From: Acidobacteriota bacterium
Lineage (GTDB): Bacteria; Acidobacteriota; Vicinamibacteria; Vicinamibacterales; SCN-69-37
DNA: 19,631 nucleotides
Assembly: GCA_016716905.1 (NCBI GenBank)
Contig: JADJUS010000017.1
Span: 1-19,631 of the forward strand
Direction of reading: 5' to 3'
The first letter of the stretch is position 1, and the number at the start of each line of letters is the position of its first letter. The notes below the pieces were generated by a model. It had not been told where the DNA came from, searched no databases, and saw nothing but the letters and a program-made list of their open reading frames with translations. Shown one piece after another: positions 1 through 9,066 of the stretch. Both the position numbers and the translations under genes were made by a program.

Positions 1-204
1 CGGCACGGGCTCATCCTCGGTGCTCGCGCGTGTGGACCAGGAGCGCGATGCCGTCTTCGGTGGTCGTCCCTCATCTTCGACTTCGCTGCAAGTGTAGTGG
101 GCCAACGTTGGGGAACAAGAGGCTCGCGGTTATCGGCAGGCGCCGTGGCCTCCGGCATTCCTTGCGTCGCGTGGCCTGGCGCATCTTCCTGATTGCCCGC
201 CTCG

Positions 205-1637
205 TGTATCCGTGCACTTTGCGACGAATGTTGTGCGCAGCACTACCCGGCGTTCAGCATCGCCGAGCACGGCACGTTTCGCGTGGACGAGTATCAGGAT
301 TTCACCCCGATATTTTGTGCATCGTGACGGGCACTCGGTCATCGGCAATCAGGTGCTTGTCTCGGCGCTTGCGGCAGTCCCGCTGTTCCTGCTCGATCCG
401 CCCTCGACGCCATCGAGAACTACAGCAAGGCACGGTTGGCCGAGCAGGGCGTGCCGGATGTTGAATACCGGACCACGCGACGCAACAGCGTAAACTTCTT
501 CCGCCTCGTCAAGGAGCGCGGACTCGACCTGAGATTCGGCGCGGCCACATTCATCACGACCGCCCTGTTCATGGCGCCGCTGACGGCGCTGTTTCTCGTG
601 TTCTTCTACCGCGTGCTCAGGCGGCGAGGATTGATCCCACGCAGGCCACGTGGCTCACGTTCCTGCTCGGGTTCGGCACGCCGTTGTTCTACCGGGCCAC
701 GGTGCTCGGACACAACATGTTCGTCATGTGCGCGATGTTCGCGTCGTTTGTCCTGCTGTGGGGGCCGCGGGGGACCGGTCTCGCAACGCCGCCGGGCGCT
801 GGCCCGGCCTCTTCGCCGGCGTGACCCTGGCCACCGACTACATCGGCGTCATCATCATGCCGCTGCTGTGGGCCTACCTGTTCATTCCCGGGCTCTCGTC
901 GGCGTCGTGGTGGCAGTCGTTCCGGGAATCGCTGGTGATGGTCGTGGGAAGCCTGCCCCGATCGCGTTCCTGCTGTTCAGCCAGTGGGCGATGTACGGCC
1001 ACCCTTTCTGGCCGGGACAGCACTGGATGCCGAACCAGAACGAATACGTCGCCGTCGGCATGCGCGGCTTCACCCTGCCGGCCCCAGACCTGTTCTTCAA
1101 GAGCCTGTTCGATCCATCCTTCGGCATGTATTCCTGGGGACCGATTCTGCTGCTCTCGGTGGTGCCCGTCTGGCGCTACGCGCCGGGGGCGCTGGTGCTG
1201 CCGGCACGTGAGCGGTGGTTTGTGTGGATTTGCTGGGTCGCGCTGCTGCTGTTCGCGTCAGCCAATCAGTACTCGCGGCTGCAGTTCAACAGCGGGTTCC
1301 GCTATCTGCTGCCGCTGGTGCCGCTGTTGATGCTCGCGCTTGCGGACCACTGGATCCGGATCGGCTGGCGCCTCAAGGCCGCCATCACCGCTGTCGCCGT
1401 GATGCATGCGTGGGTCATCGCCGTCTATCGCGAACCGGTGATGAAATCATGGCAACTGCTCTTTTCCGAGGACCGCAGCTACCCTGGTATCGCGTCCTGA
1501 CCCTGACATCCAGGCCTGACAGCGCGTGGCTGGGCACATGGTGGCCGCCGACGATGTTGCTGGTCCTGACTCTGGCCGTGGCCGCGGGCATCTGGCGGTA
1601 CGGCAGCCGATTGGAGATCACGCATGGCGCCCAGTAG
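205..1637 (+). pseudogene. Polytopic membrane protein, GT-C-like, frame-disrupted
   Basis: A hydrophobic multi-span protein can be read only by changing frame about six times: near 325, 400, 632, 775, 955 and 1465. The pieces join coherently. They run from an early HYPAFSIAEHGTFRVDEYQDF segment, through TM-rich blocks such as FGTPLFYRATVLGHNMF, to a tail ending ITHGAQ with stop TAG at 1635-1637. That stop overlaps the ATG of the next gene (1624), as expected in an intact operon. The alternation of TM helices and short polar loops, with a glycosyltransferase gene directly downstream, suggests a GT-C or GT39-like membrane enzyme, but no catalytic motif is recognisable. The start is unresolved: 1-205 gives no convincing frame. 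No nonsense substitution is needed to explain the breaks, only single-base gains or losses, so sequence error is a strong alternative to a pseudogene. Confidence 0.6.
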
Positions 1638-2601
1638 TCAACCGGCACGCGAACCACTGGTATCGCTGGTCGTTCCGGTCTTCAACGAAATCGAAGCGAT
1701 CGATGCGTTTTATGAACGGGCGACCCAGGCGCTTGGCGCGCTCGAGGGCATGGCCTACGAGATCGTGTTTATTGATGACGGCAGTGTGGACGGGTCGTAT
1801 CAGCGGCTCGCGCAGTTCGCGAAACAGAATGCGCGAATCCGCGTGCTGAAACTCTCGCGGAACTTCGGGCACCAGATCGCCATCAGTGCCGGCATCGATT
1901 TCGCCAAAGGAGATTGTGCCGTCATCATTGACGCCGATCTCCAGGACCCACCTGAGGTCGTGGCTGACATGATCGCGAAGTGGCGCGAGGGCTTCGACGT
2001 CGTCTATGGCGTGCGATCCGATCGAGCGGGCGAAACCCCGATCAAACTGGCCACGGCCACCATGTTCTACCGGCTGCTGGGCCGGCTGACCAACATCCAC
2101 ATTCCCGCCAACGTGGGCGACTTCAGGCTGATGAGCCGGCGTGTGGTTGAACAGCTCAAACAATTGCGCGAGAAGGACCGGTTCGTGCGCGGCCTCGTCA
2201 GCTGGGTGGGATTCCCGCAGACCAGCATCACGTACAAACGCGACCGCCGCTTTGCCGGCGAAACCAAATACCCGTTCCGGAAGATGCTGAAGTTCGCGTT
2301 CGACGGCATCACATCGTTTTCCACCATGCCGCTGAAACTCGCGACCTGGACCGGCTACGCGTCGGCGATACTCGCGGTGCTCTACCTCCTGAGCGTGTTT
2401 GTGCAGAAACTGATGGGCTACACGGTGGATGGCTGGGCCACGATCATGGTGGCGATGCTGTTCATGGGCAGCGTGCAGCTGATTTGCCTGGGCATTCTCG
2501 GCGAGTACCTCGGCCGGGTGTTCAACGAGGTCAAGCCGCGCCCGATGTATATCGTGGAGGAGGACCTGACCTCCGGGCCCGACGCTCCGGGGCGCGTGAC
2601 C
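1624..2601 (+). CDS. GT2 glycosyltransferase, polyprenyl-phosphate sugar synthase type
   Basis: About 326 residues form a clean GT2 enzyme of the DPM1/ArnC/GtrB kind, which transfers a sugar from a nucleotide donor to a polyprenyl phosphate at the inner membrane. Visible landmarks are LVVPVFNE near residue 15, DDGS at 51-54, the metal-binding DAD at 103-105 followed by LQDPPE, and two C-terminal TM segments (about 240-265 and 275-300) ending in the typical LGILGEYLGR. The ATG overlaps the stop of the preceding gene. No stop codon follows: the frame runs straight into the epimerase ATG at 2602. A TGA lies one frame over at 2597-2599, so a single missed base would separate the two genes. This copy has no internal frame breaks although its neighbours on both sides do. 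Confidence 0.88.
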
Positions 2602-3950
2602 ATGCGGGACACGATATTCGTCACCGGCGGAAGCGGATTCGTCGGCAGGACGCTGCTGGCCGCGCTTCAGCCGTTGGGCCGTCCCGTGATTGCGCTCGCA
2701 CGCCGAGACATGCCGCAGACGGCTGGGGCCAACACCACGGTCATTCATGGCGACCTGCTCGATCCGACGACCTACGCGGACGCGCTTCGTTCGTGCGAGG
2801 TGGTCGTCCACCTCGCTGCGGGCCACCGGCCGCGCGTCGGCCGAAGACCACCTGCGCGTCAACGCGCACGGCACCAGCGTACTGCCGAGGCCTGCCGCAA
2901 GGCCGGTGTCCCCAAGGTGCTCTTCGTCAGTTCCATCGCCACGACCTTTCCCGACAAAACCGGCTACCACTACGCCCTCGCCAAGTGCCTCGCCGAGGAG
3001 GCCTGTGTCGCGCTCGGGGCTGCGCTTTGCCATCCTTCGACCGACGGTCATTCTGGGCCCAGGTGCGCCCGTGCTGGGCAGCCTCGAGAAACTCGCGCTC
3101 CTCCCGTTCATCGTCATGCCCGGCGCCGGACGAGGTCAGGGTGCAGCCGATCCATGTCAGCGACGTCGCCCGATGCATCACGGAAACGATCCGGCAGGAT
3201 CTGTTCACGAATGCCACTGTCGAGATTGGCGGTCCTGAGACGCTGACGATGGAGGCGCTGCTTCAACACATTCGCATCGCGCGCACCGGAGGGTCAGGAC
3301 GCGTGGTCCACGTGCCCCTTGCGGTGCTGCGGATCCCGTTGCGGATGGCTGAGGCGATCGGGCTTGGCAAGCTCCTGCCGATCAGTGCCGGGCAACTTTC
3401 CTCATTTCGATTCGACGGCGTGGCCGCTGGCCACCCGCTTCACGAACGGCTGGGTCCCAGCCTGATCGGCATCGCGGAGATGGTGCCGGGCATGCCAGAT
3501 GCCAACCGTACCGCCGGCGACGCTACTGGCGCGGAATGCCGGGTCTTCACGCAACATCTGCTGGGCCGCGATCCGGACGACTACGTCACGGCGACGTGCC
3601 GTGCCGCACTGGCCGGCATGCCCGTCCTCTCTGCTCGCGGCCGTTTCGACGAGGCGTTGCTCTCGTTCGCGCGAATCCACCCTGTGTGCGCGAAGATTGC
3701 GGATGCCTACGCCAGCCTCTTCCTTCGGGCCGGAGCGCTGCGGAAGCGGTTGGTGCTTCTGCTGGCGATTCTCGAAACACGTCCCCCCTTCAGCCAGGCG
3801 ATCGATCAGGCCGTTGGCGGTTCCATGCCGAAGCTCTTCATCCGACTCGGCGCGCGCACCGCTGCGGCACTCGTGAGTCTGCTGGTGGGAACCCTGATCT
3901 TCACCCCAACGCGCCTCGTCATGGCCCTGATGGGAAAAGGCGCGCCATGA
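2602..3950 (+). pseudogene. NAD-dependent epimerase/dehydratase with C-terminal extension, frame-disrupted
   Basis: This is an extended-SDR protein (sugar epimerase/dehydratase or 3-beta-HSD-like). It starts with the Rossmann motif TGGSGFVG just after the ATG, keeps a D-L pair after the second strand (HGDLLDP), has VNAHGT, and the active-site Y-x3-K in YHYALAK. It reads through four frame changes near 2820, 2880, 3010 and 3125. The last two-thirds (VQPIHVSDVARCI onward) is one clean frame to TGA 3948-3950. Beyond the usual SDR end there is an extra domain of about 150 residues (about 3500-3950) with a terminal membrane segment (AAALVSLLVGTLIF) that I do not recognise. At 2820 the reading is restored by removing one G from a GGG run, which favours sequence error. 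Its stop overlaps the next ATG (ATGA, 3947-3950). Confidence 0.75.
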
Positions 3951-5543
3951 CTCCCACGGTGACGGTGGTGGGGTCGGGGGCGAGCGGTATTCATTTCGCC
4001 CTGACCGTATTGCGCAAAGGCGGCACGGTGCGGATGCTGGACGTGGGTCGGCAGGGACGCGCCGCGGTGTTGCCCGACGCGAGCCTCGACCAACTCAAGC
4101 ACCGGCTTGCAGATCCGGCGGCGTATTTTTTAGGTCCGGCGCAGGAAGCTGCGCTTTTGCCTGGAGTGGATGACGAGTATTACGGCATTCCCCAGCAAAG
4201 ACTATGTGTTTGACCCGCCGGCCGGCTTCAGTCACACGGGCACTGGCTTCGCGCCGCTCTTTTCGTTCGCCCGCGGCGGATTGGCCGAAGCGTGGACGGG
4301 CGGGTGTTATCCTCTGACCGCTGCCGAGATCCCGGGACTTTCCGTTTCCCTACAGCGATCTGGCACCGCACTATGACGAGGTGGCACGGCGCATTGGCAT
4401 TACGGGCGAACAGGACGACCTCGCGCGTTTTTTGCCGATGCACGATCACCTGTTGCCCCCGCTCCAGCTCGATCGGCATTCCCAGGTGCTGATGGAGTCG
4501 TACGGGCGTATGCGCGGCCGCCTCAACCGCGGCGGCGCCTACATGGGACGTACGCGCGTCGCCACGCTCAGCCGGGCACTGGGCGTCCGGCAGGCCTGCG
4601 ACTACCTTGGCCGGTGCCTCTGGGGGTGCCCGCGTGGTGCGCTCTACACGCCCTCTCAGACGCTTCTCGAATGCCAGACCTTTCCGGGTTTCGACTACGT
4701 GCCTGGCGTGGAGGTCAGCCACCTGGACATCGGCCCGGGCCAACGCGCGCGCGGTTGTGGCAAAGTCGCTCGAGACCGGAGTGGAACAGGAGTTTGCCGT
4801 GGACCGGGTCGCCCTGCCGCCGGCGCGCTGCTCTCGACCCGCATCTTCCTGATGTCGATCCTGCGAAAAACCGGCGAGCGCGTCCGTCTTCGCGGGTTGA
4901 TGGACAATCGACAGGTGCTCGTGCCTTTCGTGAACCTGGGAATGCTGGGGCGGCAGTTTTCACCAGAGTCGTATCAATACCACCTGCTCGGCGTCGGCCT
5001 TGAGGCCGATACACCCGCGCGACTACGTGCACGGACAGATCACCACCCTCAAGACGGCACTCGTGCATCCGCTGATTCAGCGGCTGCCGCTCGATCTGTC
5101 GGCCTCCACCTACCTCTTCCGCGCCATTCACGCGGCGCTTGGCCTGGTGAACGTCAACTTCAGGGATACCCGGCGTGACGAGCTACGTTGAGCTGACCGG
5201 CGACGACCTCCCGCGCCTGAACCTGCACTACACTCCCGGCGCCGATGAACCCGCCCGGATCAAACAGGCCCTGAGTCGCATCAAGCGCGTGCTGTTCAGC
5301 CTCAACTGCGTCGTCCCACCCGGCATGGCGCACGTCAGGCCCATGGGCTCGAGCGTGCACTATGCCGGCACGTTGCCCATGAGTCCCACGGCCGCGCCGT
5401 TCACCACCACGCCGCAGTGCCAAAGCCGCGACTTGGAGAACGTCTTTGTCGTGGACGGGGCGACGTTTCCATTCTTGCCCGCCAAGAACCTCACCTTCAC
5501 CCTGATGGCGAACGCCGTCCGCGTGGCAGAGGCGGCGTTCTGA
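3947..5543 (+). pseudogene. GMC-type FAD oxidoreductase, frame-disrupted
   Basis: The protein opens with the FAD-binding GxGxxG motif (VVGSGASG), has a cysteine-rich block CDYLGRCLWGCPRGALYTPS in the middle, and ends in a GMC C-terminal domain with VHYAGTLPMS, VVDGATFP and AKNLTFTLMANAVRVAE, supplying the expected His and Asn positions. The family oxidises alcohol groups of sugars, sterols or other lipids with FAD. About six frame changes occur, near 4190, 4335, 4735, 4815, 5015 and 5180. At 4335 deleting one G of a GGG run gives a smooth reading into FPFPYSDLAPHYDEVARR, and at 4735 the break lies in a CCCGGG tract. The start shares ATGA with the preceding gene, and the TGA at 5541-5543 overlaps the next ATG. 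The substrate cannot be told from sequence; the neighbouring epimerase suggests joint tailoring of a sugar or lipid. Confidence 0.75.
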
Positions 5544-6781
5544 TGGCTCACCTCCGCTTCTGTTTCTTGACGACGTTTTATCCGCCGTTCAATTTCGGCG
5601 GCGATGGCATCGACGTGCAGCGGACGGCTCTGGCGCTTGTGGATCGCGGCCATCACGTCACTGTCGTGCACGACGTGGACGCCTATGAGTGGCTGGCGGG
5701 CACCACACTGCCCGACCAGCCGGTGATTCAGGACGGCGTCGAGGTGGTCGGATTGCGCAGCCGCCTGGGTGTGGTGTCGCCGTTCCTGACACACCAGCTC
5801 GGCTACCCCGTCATGCACGGCCGCGCGATTGACACATTGCTCCGGGAACGGGCGCCCGACGTCATCGTCTACGGCAACGTGTCGCTGGTGGGAGGCCCCG
5901 GCATCCTGAAACTCGGCGGGCCCGCGCTGCGCGTGTATGTGGCCCACGAACACTGGCTCGTCTGCCCCACACACGTCCTGTGGCGCTTCAACCGAGAGCC
6001 CTGTGACGTGCGCGCCTGCACACGCTGCGTGATGAGCTACCGGCGGCCGCCGCAACTCTGGCGCCACACCGGCGCACTCAAACGCCGGCTGGCCGACGTC
6101 GACCTGTTCATCGCGCGCAGCGAATTCAGCCGCAACAAACATCGTGAGTTCGGGCTCGCCCAGCCGATGGAAGTGTTGCCGTATTTCCTGCCGGCGCCTT
6201 TTCCGGAGCAACCCGCGCCGCGCATGTCTGAACGACCGCAGCAGCGGCCCTATTTCCTGTCGGTGGGCCGCCTGGCGCGCATCAAGGGACTCGATTCGGT
6301 GATCCCGGCGTTCCGGCGCTTTCCGGATGCCGACTGGCTGATCATCGGCGACGGCAACGAGATGCCGGAACTGAGGGCGCTCGCGGCCGATCTCCCCAAT
6401 GTGAAGTTCCTCGGCCGCATCGCCAACCACGACCTCCGGCGGTACTACGAACACGCCATCGCGGCCATTGTGCCGTCGTCGGGTTATGAGACGTTCGGTA
6501 TTGTGTTGATTGAGGCGTTCCACTACCACACGCCCGTCATCGCCCGACGCATCGGGCCGTTTCCGGAGATCATCGAGCGTGCCAAGGGCGGGCTGCTGTT
6601 TTCGGATACAGACGAACTCGTGGCGGCCATCGCACGCCTGCACGGCGATCCCGAGTTGCGCGACTCGTTCGCCACGGGCGCGTTCGAAGCCGCCAGAAAG
6701 CACTGGTCCGAGAACGCGGTTGTTGAGAGCTTTCTGGACCTGATCAGAAACGCCAGAGCCGCCAAGCGGGCGGCACGGTGA
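5543..6781 (+). CDS. GT4 family glycosyltransferase
   Basis: An intact 412-residue GT-B fold retaining glycosyltransferase. The N-terminal half opens with FCFLTTFYPPFNFGG, the glycine-rich acceptor-side loop typical of the family, and includes VAHEHW and a small cysteine cluster (CDVRACTRC). The C-terminal donor domain contains FLSVGRLARIKGLD, a strand ending WLIIGDG, and the E-x7-E signature GYETFGIVLIE (E316 and E324). It probably acts at the cytoplasmic face of the membrane, adding a hexose to a growing lipid-linked glycan. ATG 5543 is chosen because it overlaps the upstream TGA (TGATG). No frame problems are present, in contrast with the three disrupted units upstream. Confidence 0.93.
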   Translation: MAHLRFCFLTTFYPPFNFGGDGIDVQRTALALVDRGHHVTVVHDVDAYEWLAGTTLPDQPVIQDGVEVVGLRSRLGVVSPFLTHQLGYPVMHGRAIDTLLRERAPDVIVYGNVSLVGGPGILKLGGPALRVYVAHEHWLVCPTHVLWRFNREPCDVRACTRCVMSYRRPPQLWRHTGALKRRLADVDLFIARSEFSRNKHREFGLAQPMEVLPYFLPAPFPEQPAPRMSERPQQRPYFLSVGRLARIKGLDSVIPAFRRFPDADWLIIGDGNEMPELRALAADLPNVKFLGRIANHDLRRYYEHAIAAIVPSSGYETFGIVLIEAFHYHTPVIARRIGPFPEIIERAKGGLLFSDTDELVAAIARLHGDPELRDSFATGAFEAARKHWSENAVVESFLDLIRNARAAKRAAR

Positions 6782-6800
6782 TACTCTGCCTAGACGACGT

Positions 6801-7007
6801 ATGTTGATGGTGCCCCTCCCTCCGGACGTCCAGCCCGCGCTCGTGGCGTGGGTGCTGCTCTACATCGGGCCCGAGGCGTTCCTGCCTCTCACGTCCGCGA
6901 TTGCGGCCATCGTGGGCGTTGTCATGATGTTCTGGAACCGTGTGGTCGGGTTGGCCAGGAAAATCTGGCTGATGGTGACCGGTCGCTCCGATAAACCTGC
7001 CCAATGA
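6801..7007 (+). CDS. Small membrane protein of unknown function
   Basis: A 68-residue protein with one or two hydrophobic stretches (about residues 10-23 and 30-52, including AIAAIVGVVMMFW) and a basic C-terminal tail (RKIWLMVTGRSDK). It lies 19 bases after the GT4 gene, and its TGA overlaps the ATG of the sulfotransferase (ATGA at 7004-7007), so it is very probably translated with it. ATG 6807 is an alternative start two codons in. I do not recognise a family. Its position suggests an accessory to the membrane-anchored enzyme downstream, which is inference only. Confidence 0.7.
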   Translation: MLMVPLPPDVQPALVAWVLLYIGPEAFLPLTSAIAAIVGVVMMFWNRVVGLARKIWLMVTGRSDKPAQ

Positions 7008-8101
7008 ACTGGATCGGCGCAGCCGTTGCAGCGGCGCTGCTCGGTGTCGCCGCCGTCAGCTACCTGCTCTGGTATTTCCGCTGGGAGCAGCGTCACACCG
7101 CCGGAATGGCCTATTACGGTCGGCCACTCGCCGCCCGCCGGGCGCTGAAGCGGCAAATCCGGTTGTTGTCACTTCCCGCAAAGCCGATCCTCCGCGCTCT
7201 GGTCGCGCTAACCCGTTCAGGCCATTCGATGCCGGTCTTCGACTATGAGGGCGTGAGCGGCCCACCCAGAGTCAGCACGCCGGAAGTGTTCGCCCGCGCC
7301 CGGCAGTATCGCCCCCAGGCCGAGGATGTGTTTGTGGCAACCCAGATGCGCTGCGGCACCACGTGGATGCAGCAGATCGTCTTTCAGATTGTCAGCAAGG
7401 GCCGGGGTGAGTTCTCGGAACCCGGCCCAACCCATCTGTATGCCATGAGCCCGTGGATCGAGGCGGTCAACAGCGTCTCGATGGCCGATGCGCCGCTCGT
7501 TGGCACACGGCCGACGCGGATCATCAAGACCCATCTGCCGGCCAGTCACTGTCCCTATGGTGGCGACGCCAAATACATCTACGTCGCCAGGCACCCGGTG
7601 GCCTGCTTCGCCAGCATCGTGGACTTTAATCAGTCGATGCTCGGTCCGCTGATGCCGCCCGTCGACGCTCAGGCGGCGTGGTTCACGAGCGATCGAATGT
7701 ATTGGCTGCCGTGGCCCCGGCACGTGGACGGGTGGTGGCGATGGTCGCAGCAGCACGGCAACGTGCTGTTCCTCCATTTCGAAGAGATGAAGCGTGATCT
7801 GGCTGGCGTGATCGATCGGGTCGCGACGTTTCTCGGCGTCGAGTTGTCGGCCAACGAGCGGAGCCTTGTGGCACAGCGGTGCAGCTTTGCCTACATGAAG
7901 GAGCACGAAGAGGTGTTCGAGATGGCACCGCCCACAATGTTCTCGGTCGCCGGCGGGCAGTTCCTGCGTAGCGGCAAGGAAACACGCGATGCGGATGTCA
8001 CGCCCGCCATCCGGCAGCAGATCCTCGACTACTGCCGCGATAGCCTCAAGGGCGGCGCGTATCCTGCGGGCCGCTTTTATCCCGACCTCGCCGACCGATG
8101 A
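7004..8101 (+). CDS. Membrane-anchored sulfotransferase
   Basis: A 365-residue PAPS-dependent sulfotransferase preceded by an N-terminal TM anchor (residues about 4-24). The 5'-phosphosulfate loop reads TQMRCGTTW (113-121), where the usual PKSGTTW lysine is an arginine (R116). The 3'-phosphate-binding Arg and Ser are at R196 and S204 in the expected R-x7-S spacing (ARHPVACFAS). HFEEMKRDL and the late GG-x-FLRSGK-like segment (GGQFLRSGKETRD) also fit the family. It is likely to add sulfate to a sugar hydroxyl or lipid head group made by the enzymes encoded upstream. It overlaps both neighbours by four bases (ATGA at each end), so it belongs to the same operon. Confidence 0.9.
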   Translation: MNWIGAAVAAALLGVAAVSYLLWYFRWEQRHTAGMAYYGRPLAARRALKRQIRLLSLPAKPILRALVALTRSGHSMPVFDYEGVSGPPRVSTPEVFARARQYRPQAEDVFVATQMRCGTTWMQQIVFQIVSKGRGEFSEPGPTHLYAMSPWIEAVNSVSMADAPLVGTRPTRIIKTHLPASHCPYGGDAKYIYVARHPVACFASIVDFNQSMLGPLMPPVDAQAAWFTSDRMYWLPWPRHVDGWWRWSQQHGNVLFLHFEEMKRDLAGVIDRVATFLGVELSANERSLVAQRCSFAYMKEHEEVFEMAPPTMFSVAGGQFLRSGKETRDADVTPAIRQQILDYCRDSLKGGAYPAGRFYPDLADR

Positions 8102-8676
8102 CTTCGCGCCGGTTCGTCCTCATCACCCACCGCTGGATTGGACTCTCGACGTCGATCATCCTGGCGATTGCCGGAGCGACTGGTGCATTACTCGCCGTGC
8201 CTGGTCCAGATCTACTTCGACGCGCGGCCAGCCGGCTTCACGAGACACTGGCGCTCGGTTCGGTCGGGAACATGATTGTGCTGACGGCCACTGGTGCGGC
8301 GATCGTGCTGCAGTTGGGCGGTGTGTGGCTGTGGTGGAAGCGGAAATCGTTTGCCGTGCGGCTGTCGGCCGGGTGGCGGCGCGCCGTGATCGACCTTCAC
8401 CACTCCGCTGGAGCGTTGGGCCTGGTGCTGATGTTGTTGGTGGCCGTCACCGGTGTGGGGATGACGATGTTCACGCCGGGACCGGAGCGGGCGATGTTCG
8501 TCGATCTTCACACCGCGCGGAAGTACGCGCTTCCCGTGAAAGTCCTGTACGCCCTGGTGTCCCTGGGCTTTTTAGTTCAGGGTGTGACCGGGGTTCTGAT
8601 GTGGTGGCGGCCCCGGCCTGGCGGCCAGCCGGTCCTTCAGGTTCAGGAACGGGCGTTCAAAGAGCGCAAAACTTAG
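8098..8676 (+). CDS. PepSY-type small membrane protein
   Basis: A 192-residue protein with about four TM spans: near 15-33 (STSIILAIAGATGALLAV), 55-75 ending VWLWWKR, 100-117 (ALGLVLMLLVAVTGVGM) and 145-170 ending GVLMWWRPR. The HRWIG start, the GVWLWWKR segment and DLHH resemble the PepSY-associated TM family, whose members are often membrane redox or iron-handling proteins. The precise role is unknown. ATG 8098 shares ATGA with the sulfotransferase stop. The last 35 codons overlap, on the opposite strand, the remnant of an acyltransferase gene. Its 3' half is repeated at 14.65-14.87 kb and its 3' end again at 16.38-16.54 kb. Confidence 0.8.
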   Translation: MTSRRFVLITHRWIGLSTSIILAIAGATGALLAVPGPDLLRRAASRLHETLALGSVGNMIVLTATGAAIVLQLGGVWLWWKRKSFAVRLSAGWRRAVIDLHHSAGALGLVLMLLVAVTGVGMTMFTPGPERAMFVDLHTARKYALPVKVLYALVSLGFLVQGVTGVLMWWRPRPGGQPVLQVQERAFKERKT

Positions 8677-8733
8677 CGCCGCAAGCGTGAACGACCCGAC
8701 CAGAATTACGAGCAGGAACGTCGCCTGGCGGAT
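8431..8733 (+). repeat. Direct repeat copy A (PepSY 3' end plus acyltransferase 3' end)
   Basis: The first half is similar to 14668-14861 and the second half to 16377-16592, all in the same orientation. By hand alignment the stretch 8561-8733 matches 16421-16592 with about 20 differences in about 173 positions and no gap. Confidence 0.85.
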
Positions 8734-8760
8734 CGGCTTGGGATAGGCTGACCGGCCCTC
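8572..8760 (-). pseudogene. C-terminal remnant of an acyltransferase-3 gene
   Basis: Read on the minus strand, 8760 to 8572 encodes about 62 residues ending in TAA. They include RQATFLLVILVG, SFTLAALSFALFERPFLNL and KDRLAARPG. This matches the last TM helix and tail of the intact acyltransferase encoded at 16419-17621 nearly residue for residue. The rest of that gene is missing here: beyond 8760 no acyltransferase reading is visible. The remnant overlaps the 3' end of the PepSY gene antisense by about 105 bases, and the same tail-to-tail overlap is present at the intact copy. Confidence 0.8.
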
Positions 8761-8766
8761 GCGCGT

Positions 8767-9066
8767 ATGCGCCGAGTGGCGGGACGGCCAATGAACGTTG
8801 CAACACTCAGGCAGGAGGGGAGTTACGGGTCATCCTGGCTCGCGTGTTCGCTGCGTATGGCTGCCGCGGCCGCGCCCATATTCGTTCCCACACGGTGGTA
8901 TTTCCACGTATGGCTGCGAGCGCTCGGCTATGTGCTCCCGACTGGCGGGGTTCTGCTAGACTCCGGCCTGTTCGTGAGGAAACGGGCCGAAGCACGGATT
9001 GGGCGAGGGGCAATAGCTGTGAGTTGTGGCCTTGGTCGGGTTCGACCCTCGCGGGCTACTAAGAAG
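8767..9066. other. Intergenic stretch without a recognisable gene
   Basis: The stretch between the acyltransferase remnant and the cassette boundary shows no convincing protein. A reading frame continuous with the zinc-ribbon gene runs through it but lacks family features. A 7-bp inverted repeat (GCGAGGG 9003-9009 with CCCTCGC 9046-9052) could form a hairpin. A TAGACT at 8957-8962 could be a -10 element but has no clear -35. Confidence 0.4.

Noticed and set aside
1618..3117. Long minus-strand open frame opposite the GT2/epimerase genes
   Set aside because: It is rich in His/Arg/Asp as expected for the antisense of GC-rich coding sequence, and the plus strand encodes clear GT2 motifs.
5360..6703. 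Long minus-strand open frame opposite the GT4 gene
   Set aside because: It is a composition shadow; the plus strand has the complete GT4 fold with the E-x7-E motif.
9003..9062. tRNA-like T-arm (GGTTCGACC followed by CTCGCGGGCTACTA)
   Set aside because: No matching 5' acceptor strand or anticodon arm is found upstream, and the T stem pairs only four of five positions.
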